NCBI RefSeq assembly: GCF_000967425.1
Contig: NZ_FO082821.1
Span: 248,001 to 312,000 of the forward strand
Direction of reading: 5' to 3'
Length of the DNA stretch: 64,000 bases
From: Pseudorhizobium banfieldiae
GTDB taxonomy: Bacteria > Pseudomonadota > Alphaproteobacteria > Rhizobiales > Rhizobiaceae
Part shown: in pieces, positions 26,262 through 35,049 of the stretch
Layout of the letters: the number at the start of each line of letters is the position of its first letter
How positions within the stretch are numbered: position 1 is the first letter of the stretch
Program-made: the position numbers and the translations under genes
The notes under the pieces: model-generated
The model's database searches: none
What the model was told of the DNA's origin: nothing
Seen by the model: the letters and a program-made list of their open reading frames with translations, nothing else

Positions 26262-26294
26262 GTCTTGCTATCATTAATGTGGTTTCGTATCGCT
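26262..26294 (+). promoter_or_regulatory. vir-type promoter/operator box, copy 2
   Basis: This 33-base box matches the one before the vir operon at 31 of 33 positions and has the same orientation relative to its gene. TTGCTA (26265-26270), a 17-base spacer and TATCGC (26288-26293) fit a promoter. The downstream gene starts at 26321. Confidence 0.65.
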
Positions 26295-26320
26295 GCACTA
26301 TTATAGATGGAGTCGGCATC

Positions 26321-26974
26321 ATGAAGCACGTGATCCACGGCGTGGCCACAGCCACGGCAATAAGCATATCCGGACTAATGGCCTCGTCAGCACCGGCTCA
26401 GGCCTACCAGGTGGACTGCGCGATCCTCCTCTGCCTTGCGGGCGGCTGGCCAGCCTCCGCGCCCTGCGCCCATGCCAGAGCGGTCTTCATTCGGCGGATC
26501 ACGCCATGGCCGATCGAGCCGCCCTTACAAATCTGGCGGTGTCCGATGGGGGTGTCGTTCAACGAACCAAGTCCGTTGTCGCCTATGGAACGCCTTTATG
26601 ACATCACGTTCCGCGATCCGCCCGAACCGCAGGTATCGACTCCGATACCCCTTGTTCGCGTCCAGGTGGATGAACAAGCCGACATCGACATCTCGGGCGA
26701 CGCCTTTGATTTCGTGCGCAGCATTCGCGTTTATCACATCCAGTACCGCCAGCACGAAAACCGAGATGGCGACTGCAATCGCAGCGACTCGACGCGATTG
26801 GGGTCCTACGGCGTGCAGGGCGACTACCGATGGACAAGATCCACCGTGGGCCAGGTGCCAGCCGCATCCGGCCTGAGCATCCCGAATGGATGTGGCAGCT
26901 ACTTCTACCGCTCCGTCTTCGTCGACTGGCGTGATCACACTGGGAACTACGGGTCTGAAGAAGTTCGCTACTGA
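26321..26974 (+). CDS. exported cysteine-containing protein co-regulated with the vir operon
   Basis: A 217-residue protein with a signal peptide (residues 1-28, ending APAQA). Early in the mature part is DCAILLCLAGGWPASAPCAHA, followed by an aromatic/basic stretch and a later Cys, a spacing that recalls the TrbM conjugation proteins. The C-terminal half has an all-beta look. The ATG is preceded by GGAG. The shared promoter box with the vir operon supports a role in conjugation, perhaps as a surface or periplasmic accessory protein. The TrbM link is tentative. Confidence 0.65.
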   Translation: MKHVIHGVATATAISISGLMASSAPAQAYQVDCAILLCLAGGWPASAPCAHARAVFIRRITPWPIEPPLQIWRCPMGVSFNEPSPLSPMERLYDITFRDPPEPQVSTPIPLVRVQVDEQADIDISGDAFDFVRSIRVYHIQYRQHENRDGDCNRSDSTRLGSYGVQGDYRWTRSTVGQVPAASGLSIPNGCGSYFYRSVFVDWRDHTGNYGSEEVRY

Positions 26975-27138
26975 CAAAATCTGTGCGCGGTTCCGCCGCG
27001 CGCGTCCTCACAACCCCGCACGGGAGGCTGTACACTCCCCCCCCCGAAAAGGAGACGACGCCAGACCGTGAAGCCTGACGCCGTGCAAGAAAACTCCGTG
27101 AACAAGAGTTTCCTAGCGCACGGCTAAAACACCTGCAA

Positions 27139-27183
27139 CCAGCAAAGTTGTTTTGCTGGCAAGAATGTTGTTGCCTCACAACA
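27139..27183 (+). promoter_or_regulatory. two inverted repeats before the winged-helix gene
   Basis: CCAGCAAA and TTTGCTGG (27139-27159), then TGTTGT and ACAACA (27166-27183), form two close inverted repeats 30-75 bases upstream of the start at 27214. They may be operator sites or hairpins in the leader. The region 26975-27138 shows nothing else. Confidence 0.35.
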
Positions 27184-27213
27184 TGGCGTCGGATCTCCAA
27201 GGAGACCCCGACC

Positions 27214-28056
27214 ATGGAACCTACGACCGGCCTGATACTGCGACGGATCACTCAGACAAGTCTCTCTGTTGCAGCGCACAAGCTTGCCACCCTGATCCTC
27301 GATGCCATCGCCTGGAAGGATGGCTACAACGGTTTGTCGCGCGGAACGGCAGCCTTCACCCTCTCGGCCCTGGCGGAAAAGATGGGTGTCTCACGACAAT
27401 ATCTTTCGGTTCTTCTGAGCGAACTTGAGACGTCGGAGTTGCGGCTCGAGCGGGCGAAGCCAAATGGCAAATTCGCGCCCTGGGTCTTTCGGTTCTCAGC
27501 CTTCGACGAGGAGAGTGAAACTCATGATCTCGTGTCAGGTGAAGGCGACACATCACTATCTAGAGATAATAATAACAAAACTATCTTCTCAGGACTGATC
27601 GACATCACAGCGAGTTCGAACGTTTTTCAGACCAATTGGGCGGAGCTCATCAAAGCAGCGAAGGCCACGCTGCCCTGCTGGAACATCGACACCCAAGTTA
27701 TCTGGGATCGCTTCCTCGCCTTCAACCGGTCCCGAGGCAACGGTAAGGTGCCGGCCGGCTTCCTGCTTGGCTTCATGCGCCGATGGCGGAATTCGTCGGG
27801 AACTCCACCTCGTCCCGCGGCCAAGCGACCAGCGAGACCAATAACGGACCCCAAAGAGCGCGAATTGCTGAGACAGATGCAAGCCGCGCCAACTGCGAAC
27901 CGCCACTTCCACGCGTCCGACCTATGTCGTTTGATCGGACACGCTGCCTACGAAGCGCGTGTGCTCGATGTAATCCGCAAGTTTGGGTGCCAGAGGTTTT
28001 CAGCGACGTTGGCGGTGCACGGACGAGCGGTGTTGGCGGGAGAAATTTCCAGATGA
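27214..28056 (+). CDS. winged-helix DNA-binding protein, unknown role
   Basis: A 280-residue protein starting at an ATG with a good AAGGAG site. Residues about 46-75 (FTLSALAEKMGVSRQYLSVLLSELE) form a helix-turn-helix of the kind found in replication initiators and plasmid regulators. The middle has a low-complexity NNN stretch and the C-terminal half is basic and unassigned. A role in plasmid replication or control is possible, but I cannot assign a family. Confidence 0.6.
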   Translation: MEPTTGLILRRITQTSLSVAAHKLATLILDAIAWKDGYNGLSRGTAAFTLSALAEKMGVSRQYLSVLLSELETSELRLERAKPNGKFAPWVFRFSAFDEESETHDLVSGEGDTSLSRDNNNKTIFSGLIDITASSNVFQTNWAELIKAAKATLPCWNIDTQVIWDRFLAFNRSRGNGKVPAGFLLGFMRRWRNSSGTPPRPAAKRPARPITDPKERELLRQMQAAPTANRHFHASDLCRLIGHAAYEARVLDVIRKFGCQRFSATLAVHGRAVLAGEISR

Positions 28057-28216
28057 CCCGCAGGCGGCAGTGCGCGATTGTATCAAGGAAACCTCAATGC
28101 GCTTGCGAACCCGCATGTAGGCAAATTCGGGCCCGGGCTAAAAAATGTAGGGGACTGCGTGAACAGCTTGCGGGCCGTTCCCGGGGGGCTTTCTGAGTTG
28201 GTTCTTAAACGCTGGT

Positions 28217-29008
28217 TCAGGTATCCAACTGTTCCGTCATTTCCAACTCGAGCCGCGCAGTTTCCTGACTCAGTCGCCATCGTCTAACGACATAAAACAC
28301 GAGCGCCTTGCGCGTTTCGATTAGTAAATGCGTCTTGTCGTCAAAGCCGTACTCCAGCCGGACGGCTCGCGCTTGTGCATCGGATAGATCTGAACGCGGG
28401 CGTATCCACAAGCGCACCAAGCTGTTCCAGTCCGTGTCAAAAGGCAGGGGAGCAGGCCTCTTCCGCGTTTTCATCTCGGTTTGTTTCGTTATTCGTATTG
28501 GGAGATAATCGCGGTACGCCTCGTGATTATAGCTCCAGGCGCGGAGATAAATTGCCTCTCCGTCAAAATGAAACTGAACTGGGCTGATCCACTGCGGGTC
28601 GGAGAGGCCGCTTCTCATCGAGGTGTAGGTAATCTGGATGTCTCGTTCGCCCTTCATGGCGCGGTAGAGCTGTGCGACGACGGTCGAATCCATCACGCGA
28701 GTGGGAAGCGGGATGCTCGCGCCAAGCGATGTCGCCTTGCCATCAAGCAATTCGAAAACTTGTTCCGGGCCAACCTCAGTCAATGTGCAGTGGTCGCCGG
28801 TCGAAAAATAGGCCTTCTCTGCGGCATCGTAGACTGGCGGCGTATTCGTCAGAGAAAGATAGGTTCGAAAGTCAACGGCAGCCTGTGCCATCGAGATATT
28901 GAAGCGTTCTATCAAGTCGCGGCGGTTCGCCTGACCTCTCCAGGTCAGACATTGGTCGAGGAACAAAATTCGCTCACGTTGCGCGTGCTTGAGGGCTTTC
29001 AGGCTCAT
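28217..29008 (-). CDS. WYL-domain regulator resembling BrxR/CapW
   Basis: A 263-residue protein. The N-terminus (RILFLDQCLTWRGQANRRDL, then IERFNISMAQAAVDFRTYL) looks like the winged helix of BrxR/CapW regulators. The central part carries a WYL-type domain (ISPVQFHFDGEAIYLRAWSY, EAYRDYLPIRI) and the end a WCX-like extension. Such proteins repress defence operons until nucleic-acid ligands bind. I start at MSLKALKHAQRER, which matches the family start. It is divergent from sbcD across a palindrome and probably controls it. Confidence 0.78.
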   Translation of the reverse strand: MSLKALKHAQRERILFLDQCLTWRGQANRRDLIERFNISMAQAAVDFRTYLSLTNTPPVYDAAEKAYFSTGDHCTLTEVGPEQVFELLDGKATSLGASIPLPTRVMDSTVVAQLYRAMKGERDIQITYTSMRSGLSDPQWISPVQFHFDGEAIYLRAWSYNHEAYRDYLPIRITKQTEMKTRKRPAPLPFDTDWNSLVRLWIRPRSDLSDAQARAVRLEYGFDDKTHLLIETRKALVFYVVRRWRLSQETARLELEMTEQLDT

Positions 29009-29052
29009 ACGCCGAGCAATACTTGACTCCGCTCTCAAAGTCCATACATTTA

Positions 29053-29064
29053 CTATACGTATAG
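29053..29064. promoter_or_regulatory. perfect palindrome between WYL regulator and sbcD
   Basis: CTATACGTATAG is a perfect 12-bp palindrome inside the 72-bp gap between divergent genes, with further partial symmetry outside it. It is the obvious candidate binding site for the neighbouring WYL regulator and would cover both promoters. Confidence 0.6.
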
Positions 29065-29080
29065 AAAATGGATTGCTCGG

Positions 29081-30217
29081 ATGCGAATACTTCATACGGC
29101 AGATCTGCACCTGGGGCGGCAGTTCATGGGGTTGAGCCTCGAGGAGGATCATGAGGTCATCCTCGGTCAGATTCTTGAAACGCTTGTGGTCGAACGGGCC
29201 GATGTTCTTGTTATCGCCGGGGACGTTTTTGACCGTGCCTCGCCGCCCAATTCGTCGATCCGGCAGTTCAATCGCTTCCTCAAGCGCGTGGCAGAGGAGA
29301 CCGAAGCCGCTGTGGTGATGATCTCTGGGAACCACGATTCTGGCGACCGGATCGAGGCAATGTCTGTCTTTTCCACCGCGTCTCGTGTGCTGGTGCGCGG
29401 GATTTCCGATGCGGTGGAAGCGCCGCTGGTGCTACGTGACGCGCATGGCGAGGTCGCTTTTTCCGCACTGCCCTTTTCCTATGAATATGCCGCACGCGAG
29501 GTGTTCAGAGATGAAAGCATTAGTGCGCCGGCGGAGGTAGTGGCCGCCCAGATCGCTGCTGCGAGGGGGCAGGTGCCTGATGGGGCGCGTTGGGTCGTCG
29601 TGGCCCATGCTTTCGTCGCGGGGGGTGCGGTCGGCGAGACCGAGCGCGCCCTGACGCGAGTCGGGGGTATTGAAACTGTTCCCTCCGATGTCTTCGACGG
29701 AGCGGATTATGTGGCACTGGGGCATTTGCACAAGCCGCAGGAAGTGGGCGCGAGCCATATTCGTTACTCCGGCGCACCGCTCGCTTTCGGTTTCGACGAG
29801 GCAGGAAACGAAAAATCCATGACTGTCGTCGATCTGCACGCCGAAGGGGCCGAGATCCGCACCGTACCGTTCCGACCGATCCGGCAGGTTCGCTCGCTTA
29901 CCGGGGCATTCTCGGATCTTCTGGAAGGAACGCCGTCTGACGATTTCATCCAGGCTATCCTGACAGATGAGAACCCTCTTATCGATCCGATGAAGCGGTT
30001 ACGCGCGACCTATCCCAATGCTTGCCATCTGGCCTACGCCCGGCAGGCGCGCGCGACGGAAGCCGAGGCGCTTGGTGCCGGGCGGGCCGCGGTCACGCCG
30101 ATCGAGATGGTCGGCGACTTCATGAAGGTTGTGAGCGGCCGGGAACTGAAATCCCACGAAGTCGCGATCGTAGCGGACAAGCTCCACGCAGCAGCCTCCG
30201 GGGAGGAGCAGTCATGA
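29081..30217 (+). CDS. sbcD: exonuclease subunit SbcD (Mre11-type)
   Basis: A 378-residue metallophosphoesterase with all main Mre11/SbcD motifs: ADLHLGR near residue 6, IAGDVFDR near 44, SGNHDSGDR near 82 and later ALGHLHKPQ. It forms a nuclease with SbcC that cuts hairpins and protein-blocked DNA ends. The stop overlaps the sbcC start (ATGA). A plasmid copy with its own WYL regulator is unusual and suggests a role against foreign DNA or in plasmid DNA repair. Confidence 0.92.
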   Translation: MRILHTADLHLGRQFMGLSLEEDHEVILGQILETLVVERADVLVIAGDVFDRASPPNSSIRQFNRFLKRVAEETEAAVVMISGNHDSGDRIEAMSVFSTASRVLVRGISDAVEAPLVLRDAHGEVAFSALPFSYEYAAREVFRDESISAPAEVVAAQIAAARGQVPDGARWVVVAHAFVAGGAVGETERALTRVGGIETVPSDVFDGADYVALGHLHKPQEVGASHIRYSGAPLAFGFDEAGNEKSMTVVDLHAEGAEIRTVPFRPIRQVRSLTGAFSDLLEGTPSDDFIQAILTDENPLIDPMKRLRATYPNACHLAYARQARATEAEALGAGRAAVTPIEMVGDFMKVVSGRELKSHEVAIVADKLHAAASGEEQS

Positions 30218-33200
30218 GACCCATTCGCCTATCGCTTCAGGCCTTTGGGCCGTTCGCAACAACTGAAATAGTGGATTTCCGCTCTGCGCTGGAAACAGGG
30301 CTGTTCGGAATCTACGGCCAGACAGGAGCTGGGAAGTCGAGGTTGTTTTCGGCGATGTCTTTCGCGCTTTTCGGGGCACCAACCAAGACCGATCAGGAAC
30401 CACGTTCGCTCCGTTCGGATCACTCGGCGCCGGATCTGCCCACCGAAGTCGAATTTGTTTTTGAGCTGGGTGCCAAGACCTACTTGATCCGTCGTCGTCC
30501 GGCGCAGGAGCGTCCGAAGGCGCGCGGTGAAGGGACCACTGAGGACGCGGCGGAAGCCTCGCTGTTCGATGTCACCGGGATTCCGGTGGACACACTTGGT
30601 CCGAGCCAGTCTGGCCGTGTCATTGCTGAAAAGAAGGTCTCGCTAGTCGGGCAACATATCGAGCAGCTGTTGGGATATGGGGCAGATCAGTTTCGACAGA
30701 TCGTGCTCTTGCCACAAGGCAAGTTCGAGACGTTCCTGGCTGCAAAAACGGATGCGCGTGTCGAGATATTGCGGGATCTCTTCGACGTGAAGATCTATCG
30801 CGATCTCGCCGCACGGCTGAAGGAAGAAGCCTCAGAGGCAGAACGAGCGTTGCGCGACCAGCGCGCTCTCTACGTGGCTCGACTCGAGGAACGTGGCTTC
30901 GAGAGCGCCGAGGCGCTGGAACTCGGAATTGCCGCAGCCGAAGCCAAAGTCGAAGAAAAGCAGGGCATTCAGCAGGGGGCGGAGACGAAAGCCGAAACTG
31001 CGCGCATAGCTCTGACCGAAGGAGAGCAGATCGAAAGGGCCTTTGTTGCCGTTGATACGGCGCGGAAGGCACTTGACAATCTAGAAGCGAAAACGGGCGA
31101 GCTCGAAGAACTGGCCAAGCGGATTGAGGCCGTCGGGAATGCCTTGCAGGCCCGTGATCTTGAGGCGGCTTGGCGCGATGCGGAGCAGGAAAGCCGGAAT
31201 GGGGTAGAGGCTGTCACGATGGCCGAGGCGGAACTCAACATCGCCAATGGGGCAAAGAAGCAAACGGCGCAAAAACTGGTCGAGGCACAGTTGGGCGAGG
31301 AGCGGCGGCAGCAAGTTCAGGCTGACCTGACAAGATTGGAGGCGATCGAGAACCAGGTCGGGCAGGCAGCCGATCTTCGAAGCGCGTTCGACGACGCTGC
31401 GAAGGACGAAGCTTCGGCGAAGAAGGCTCTGGCCGAGGCCGCAGATACCCGCGAAAACCTCAAGTCTCAGCGCGATGCGACCGATCTAGCGCTAGAGCAG
31501 GCGCGAAAGACCGAGGCGTCGCGAGGCAAGCTGACTGGAGAACTGGCCGATGTTAGTCGGGAGCGGATCAAGGCAGTGGCGCATGCTAAGGCGCAAAAGG
31601 CTGTCGCGGAGGCCGAACGAAAAGTCGAAGCGGCATCTGACGAACTGGCGACAAAAGCCGAAGCGGCGAAAGTCGCCGACGCGGCCCTGGTTGATGCGGA
31701 GGCACGGCTTTCTCGCACGCAAGCGATTATTCTGGCGGAGAAGTTGATCGAAGGGACGCCGTGCCCTGTCTGTGGTTCTCAAGATCATCCTACGCCGGCC
31801 CATGGTACACCCGAACAATCTGGTTTGACCGAAGCGTTTCGGATCGCGCAGGTTCAGGCGAGAAATACAGCCGAAGCCAAGGTTCGGGCCGAAAGTGAAC
31901 TCGGCAATTTCCGAACGCGGCTCGACGAAATGAAGCGGGCGCTGGAGGAACAGGAACGCCCTGAGCGCACATTGGCGGAACTCGAGGCTGAAATCGCACG
32001 GCTTGAAGGCGACGTCGCCACGCTTGGAAAAGCGGTCGATCTAGACGCGATGGCGGAGCAGTTGGCCAAACTCAAGCGGAAGGTGACCGAGGCAGAAACT
32101 GCCGAGGCTACGGCGCGAACCGCTGCGGGAAAGGCCGAGACCGCTCTTGCCGGCGCGCGCGCCAAGCTGGACACAGTGATCGAGGCCCTGCCGGAAGGTC
32201 TGCGCACGCCCGAGGCGGTTGTCGCTCGGCGGGAGGCTTTGCAGAGAGAGCAGAGGCAACTCTCCGAGGCGGTGGCAGTGGCGACGCAACAGGACCGAGC
32301 CGCCAGCGAAGCGCTCACCCGTGCGCAAGAGCAGCTTGAAGCAGCGAAGCGGGCACGCGACGCGCAGCAGCAGCGCGTGCTAAAGGCGCAAGGTGATTTT
32401 GGCGCTCGGCTTGCCGAGGTCGGGCTGGACAAAGCTGGATATGATGCTTGCAAGGCGCATTTCCCGACGCTCGACGCCGACCGCAAGAAGGTGACCGATC
32501 ACCGCGATGGCTTGATCGCTGCTCGCACGACATTGCAGAACGCCACAGCCGCTTGCGCAGATCGTGAACGCCCGGACCTTGCCCCGCTTCAGTTGGCACT
32601 CGACAACGCTACCCAAGAGTTGAACGCCGCCAACGATGCGCTTTCAACGGCAAGAACGGATGTATCGTCCCTAACCAAGTTCACGGAATCGCTGGCTGAG
32701 GCCTTGGCCAAAACCGAGAGGCTTGAGTCCGAAACCGGGCCGCTCCGGGGGCTGGCCGATCTGGCCAACGGCAAGAACGATTTCAAGATGACACTCGAGA
32801 CCTTCGCGATCGGTGCAATGTTCGACCAGGTTCTCGAGGCGGCGAATATGCGGCTCGAACCTATGACACGTGGTCGCTACCGGCTGACGCGTGGGCTAGA
32901 GGCATCTGGCGGTCGCGGCAAACGTGGGCTCGAAATCGAGGTCTTCGACATCAACACCGGCAAGGCGCGTCCGACAGTCACGCTGTCCGGGGGCGAGACC
33001 TTCATCGCGGCACTGGCACTGGCACTTGGCCTCGCCGATGTAGTCGAAAGCCTGTCGGGTAAAATCCGGATGGACACGATCTTTATCGACGAGGGTTTTG
33101 GCAGCCTCGATACCGAGAATGGGGCGGGCACGCTGGATCAAGTGATCCAGGTTCTTGCTGCGCTGACAGAGGGCAGCCGAGCTGTGGGTCTGATCTCGCA

Positions 33201-33294
33201 TGTCGGGCTGGTGCAGGAGGCTATTCCACAAGGCTTCTACGTGCGATCGACCCCAAGCGGCAGCCGGGTCGAGGAAAGGAGGGGGCTGGGATGA
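30214..33294 (+). CDS. sbcC: exonuclease subunit SbcC (Rad50-type ATPase)
   Basis: A 1026-residue SMC-like ATPase. Walker A GQTGAGKS is at 35-42. The zinc hook CPVCGSQDHP starts at residue 517, in the middle of two long coiled-coil arms. The ABC signature LSGGE is at about 924 and Walker B FIDEGFGSLD near 957. The ATG overlaps the sbcD stop by three bases. The frame is open upstream, but that part is the sbcD gene. It holds DNA ends for SbcD cleavage. Confidence 0.93.
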   Translation: MRPIRLSLQAFGPFATTEIVDFRSALETGLFGIYGQTGAGKSRLFSAMSFALFGAPTKTDQEPRSLRSDHSAPDLPTEVEFVFELGAKTYLIRRRPAQERPKARGEGTTEDAAEASLFDVTGIPVDTLGPSQSGRVIAEKKVSLVGQHIEQLLGYGADQFRQIVLLPQGKFETFLAAKTDARVEILRDLFDVKIYRDLAARLKEEASEAERALRDQRALYVARLEERGFESAEALELGIAAAEAKVEEKQGIQQGAETKAETARIALTEGEQIERAFVAVDTARKALDNLEAKTGELEELAKRIEAVGNALQARDLEAAWRDAEQESRNGVEAVTMAEAELNIANGAKKQTAQKLVEAQLGEERRQQVQADLTRLEAIENQVGQAADLRSAFDDAAKDEASAKKALAEAADTRENLKSQRDATDLALEQARKTEASRGKLTGELADVSRERIKAVAHAKAQKAVAEAERKVEAASDELATKAEAAKVADAALVDAEARLSRTQAIILAEKLIEGTPCPVCGSQDHPTPAHGTPEQSGLTEAFRIAQVQARNTAEAKVRAESELGNFRTRLDEMKRALEEQERPERTLAELEAEIARLEGDVATLGKAVDLDAMAEQLAKLKRKVTEAETAEATARTAAGKAETALAGARAKLDTVIEALPEGLRTPEAVVARREALQREQRQLSEAVAVATQQDRAASEALTRAQEQLEAAKRARDAQQQRVLKAQGDFGARLAEVGLDKAGYDACKAHFPTLDADRKKVTDHRDGLIAARTTLQNATAACADRERPDLAPLQLALDNATQELNAANDALSTARTDVSSLTKFTESLAEALAKTERLESETGPLRGLADLANGKNDFKMTLETFAIGAMFDQVLEAANMRLEPMTRGRYRLTRGLEASGGRGKRGLEIEVFDINTGKARPTVTLSGGETFIAALALALGLADVVESLSGKIRMDTIFIDEGFGSLDTENGAGTLDQVIQVLAALTEGSRAVGLISHVGLVQEAIPQGFYVRSTPSGSRVEERRGLG

Positions 33295-33596
33295 CGAACC
33301 GTTGGTATTACCGCAAGGCGCACACCCGCCACCTGTCGACGGGGCGCACGGTATCCGTCCGCGGCGGTTGGGCAGTTCGGGGAGATCGTGAAAGCAAGAA
33401 GAGCGCATCCTTCCGGCGGACTTGTCCAATATGCGGGGCGCTGATTGTAAGTGTAGGGATGCCCAGAGGTGGATGGGTCCATTTCGAGGGCGGAAAAGGT
33501 CTGACACGCATTAAACACCCATGTTTGCATCTCGGCGACGGCATGGGCAGGCGGCGGGACGAAGACACGCCGGATCTTTTCGAAATGCTGCCATAG
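33291..33596 (+). CDS. small zinc-ribbon-like protein coupled to sbcC
   Basis: A 101-residue protein whose ATG overlaps the sbcC stop by four bases, so it is translated with SbcC. It has CPICG in the middle and a later HPCLH, giving a possible four-ligand zinc site, plus a basic N-terminus. I do not know the family. The coupling suggests a third subunit or modulator of the SbcCD nuclease. Confidence 0.6.
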   Translation: MTNRWYYRKAHTRHLSTGRTVSVRGGWAVRGDRESKKSASFRRTCPICGALIVSVGMPRGGWVHFEGGKGLTRIKHPCLHLGDGMGRRRDEDTPDLFEMLP

Positions 33597-33755
33597 CTCG
33601 TTGCGGGATCACACAAAGCGATTCTGACCGAAACATTCAGATCGATATTCAAACCAGGATACTTTGGCGGCATCGATGAGCGTAGGCATCGACGCCAAGC
33701 GCCCCACCCTCAATGAACTGATAAGGCCCTTGTCGCTGGATCTGGTCACAACGGT

Positions 33756-34823
33756 CTAGTCCTTGATCCGCCACATCCTGAAGCGTCCTTGTTGCGTCAC
33801 TTCTCGGATCAGGCCTCTCTCTTCCATCCAGGCGAGGTTCCTTTGAACAGCCGCGCGACTTGCGCCTGTTATGACCTCGACCATCGGGGCCGACACCAAA
33901 GGCCACTCTGTCAATGCCGAGCGAAGAGCGGCCGGAGTTCGCCCCGAAAGCTGAGACATGGCTCTTTCCGCCCGAGCACTCCATGTCTGGGTATCATCTA
34001 GATGACGCATCGCCGTTAGAATTGCGCTGTTCATTCCATCCAACCAGCGGTCCAAGCGTTCGGGTGGCAAGCCCGAAACACGCAGCCCCCCTGCCCCGCC
34101 CATGGCGAGCGGTGCGAAGATGGCGCCGCTTCCGTCGCTGGCCGCGATCCTGGACGCGGTGACGGCGGCTTCTATCTGCTGGCCGTGCTGTCCGAGACCC
34201 GCCAAGTTCCAAAGATGAAAGCCCATGCAAGCCCGCGTGATTGGATGCAAGTCGCCGGCGGCTGCCATGACATCCAGCCATCCGCCCGCGCGATCCTCGA
34301 AACGCTCAGCGCTGTCTTCAATGTTTTCGGGATCGCGGCGATCTAGGAAGGCGGCCAAATCAGCTTTTGGTCCGGGGCCGCCTGTCAGGCGCCGAACAGC
34401 CCATCCAACTCTTGCTAGGGCATTTGTGTCATCTTGTGCGCCCGAGAGCCGCATCGATACCCAAAGCGCCAGACGATCAGAACTCACTCGATCCCCTGCG
34501 AACCAGCTGAGGTTCGCTGCCTCGATCAAAGCGAGGCGGTGCCGCCAGCCTTCGGGGCCACGCAGCAGCCGGTCATCCAGAGCTCCCAGGCGTCCAGCCA
34601 CTCTTGCCAGTTGCGCAGCGTGAACCCCCTCTGCCTTTGCCCAGTCGTCGACGACAGCGGTGTCGGGCGGTTCCGCCCGCGGCCCTGGAGGCAAATCATC
34701 CGATTCTTCCTCGAGTGGCCCAGGCAGAAACCAGAGATCCTCTTCGTGAGCCTCTTCATCCTCCTCGATTGTGATGAGGGGGTCGTCGAAATCATCAGTC
34801 AAAGCGGATACTTGGAGCTTCAT
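33756..34823 (-). CDS. DUF1612-type plasmid protein with C-terminal helix-turn-helix
   Basis: A 355-residue protein. The first 60 residues are very acidic. The centre (VAGRLGALDDRLL, GPEGWRHRLALIEAANLSWF) fits the DUF1612/RHE_PE00001 family found on rhizobial and related plasmids. The end (VEVITGASRAAVQRNLAWME, then RGLIREVT and MWRIKD) is a helix-turn-helix. An exact inverted repeat lies against its start codon, suggesting self-repression. Function is unknown. Confidence 0.7.
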   Translation of the reverse strand: MKLQVSALTDDFDDPLITIEEDEEAHEEDLWFLPGPLEEESDDLPPGPRAEPPDTAVVDDWAKAEGVHAAQLARVAGRLGALDDRLLRGPEGWRHRLALIEAANLSWFAGDRVSSDRLALWVSMRLSGAQDDTNALARVGWAVRRLTGGPGPKADLAAFLDRRDPENIEDSAERFEDRAGGWLDVMAAAGDLHPITRACMGFHLWNLAGLGQHGQQIEAAVTASRIAASDGSGAIFAPLAMGGAGGLRVSGLPPERLDRWLDGMNSAILTAMRHLDDTQTWSARAERAMSQLSGRTPAALRSALTEWPLVSAPMVEVITGASRAAVQRNLAWMEERGLIREVTQQGRFRMWRIKD

Positions 34824-34824
34824 A

Positions 34825-34850
34825 TGTGCAAAATACTAATCTTTTGCACA
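34825..34850 (-). promoter_or_regulatory. 9-bp inverted repeat at the start of the DUF1612 gene
   Basis: TGTGCAAAA and TTTTGCACA are perfect inverted copies separated by eight bases and begin one base from the start codon of the minus-strand gene. Such a site could act as an operator or fold in the leader to hide the ribosome site. Confidence 0.55.
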
Positions 34851-34984
34851 TTACCCAAGTGATTTTGTGGAGGGAGCAGACGCTCTTTATATAGTATGCG
34901 CGCGCGACTGCCGGTGGAACCTCTCAGATCGCGCTCAGCGCTAAGAAACCAAGGGATTTTGGACGAACACGACGAGAGAGCACT

Positions 34985-35048
34985 TGCTTGCATTCGTTTT
35001 CAAACGGTCGTTTATTAGTATTACATGAAATTGCAAACGGCCCTTTTC
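34985..35048 (+). promoter_or_regulatory. possible res/crossover region before the serine recombinase
   Basis: The short AT-rich gap repeats CAAACGG (in TTTTCAAACGGTCGTTTA and TTGCAAACGGCCCTTTT) just before the recombinase. Resolvases usually act at such sites next to their gene. The repeat is short, so this is tentative. Confidence 0.35.
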
Positions 35049-35049
35049 C

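Noticed and set aside
33640..33755. Transposase-like fragment between the zinc protein and the DUF1612 gene
   Set aside because: A few residues look transposase-like on one strand, but the stretch is too short and has no defined ends.
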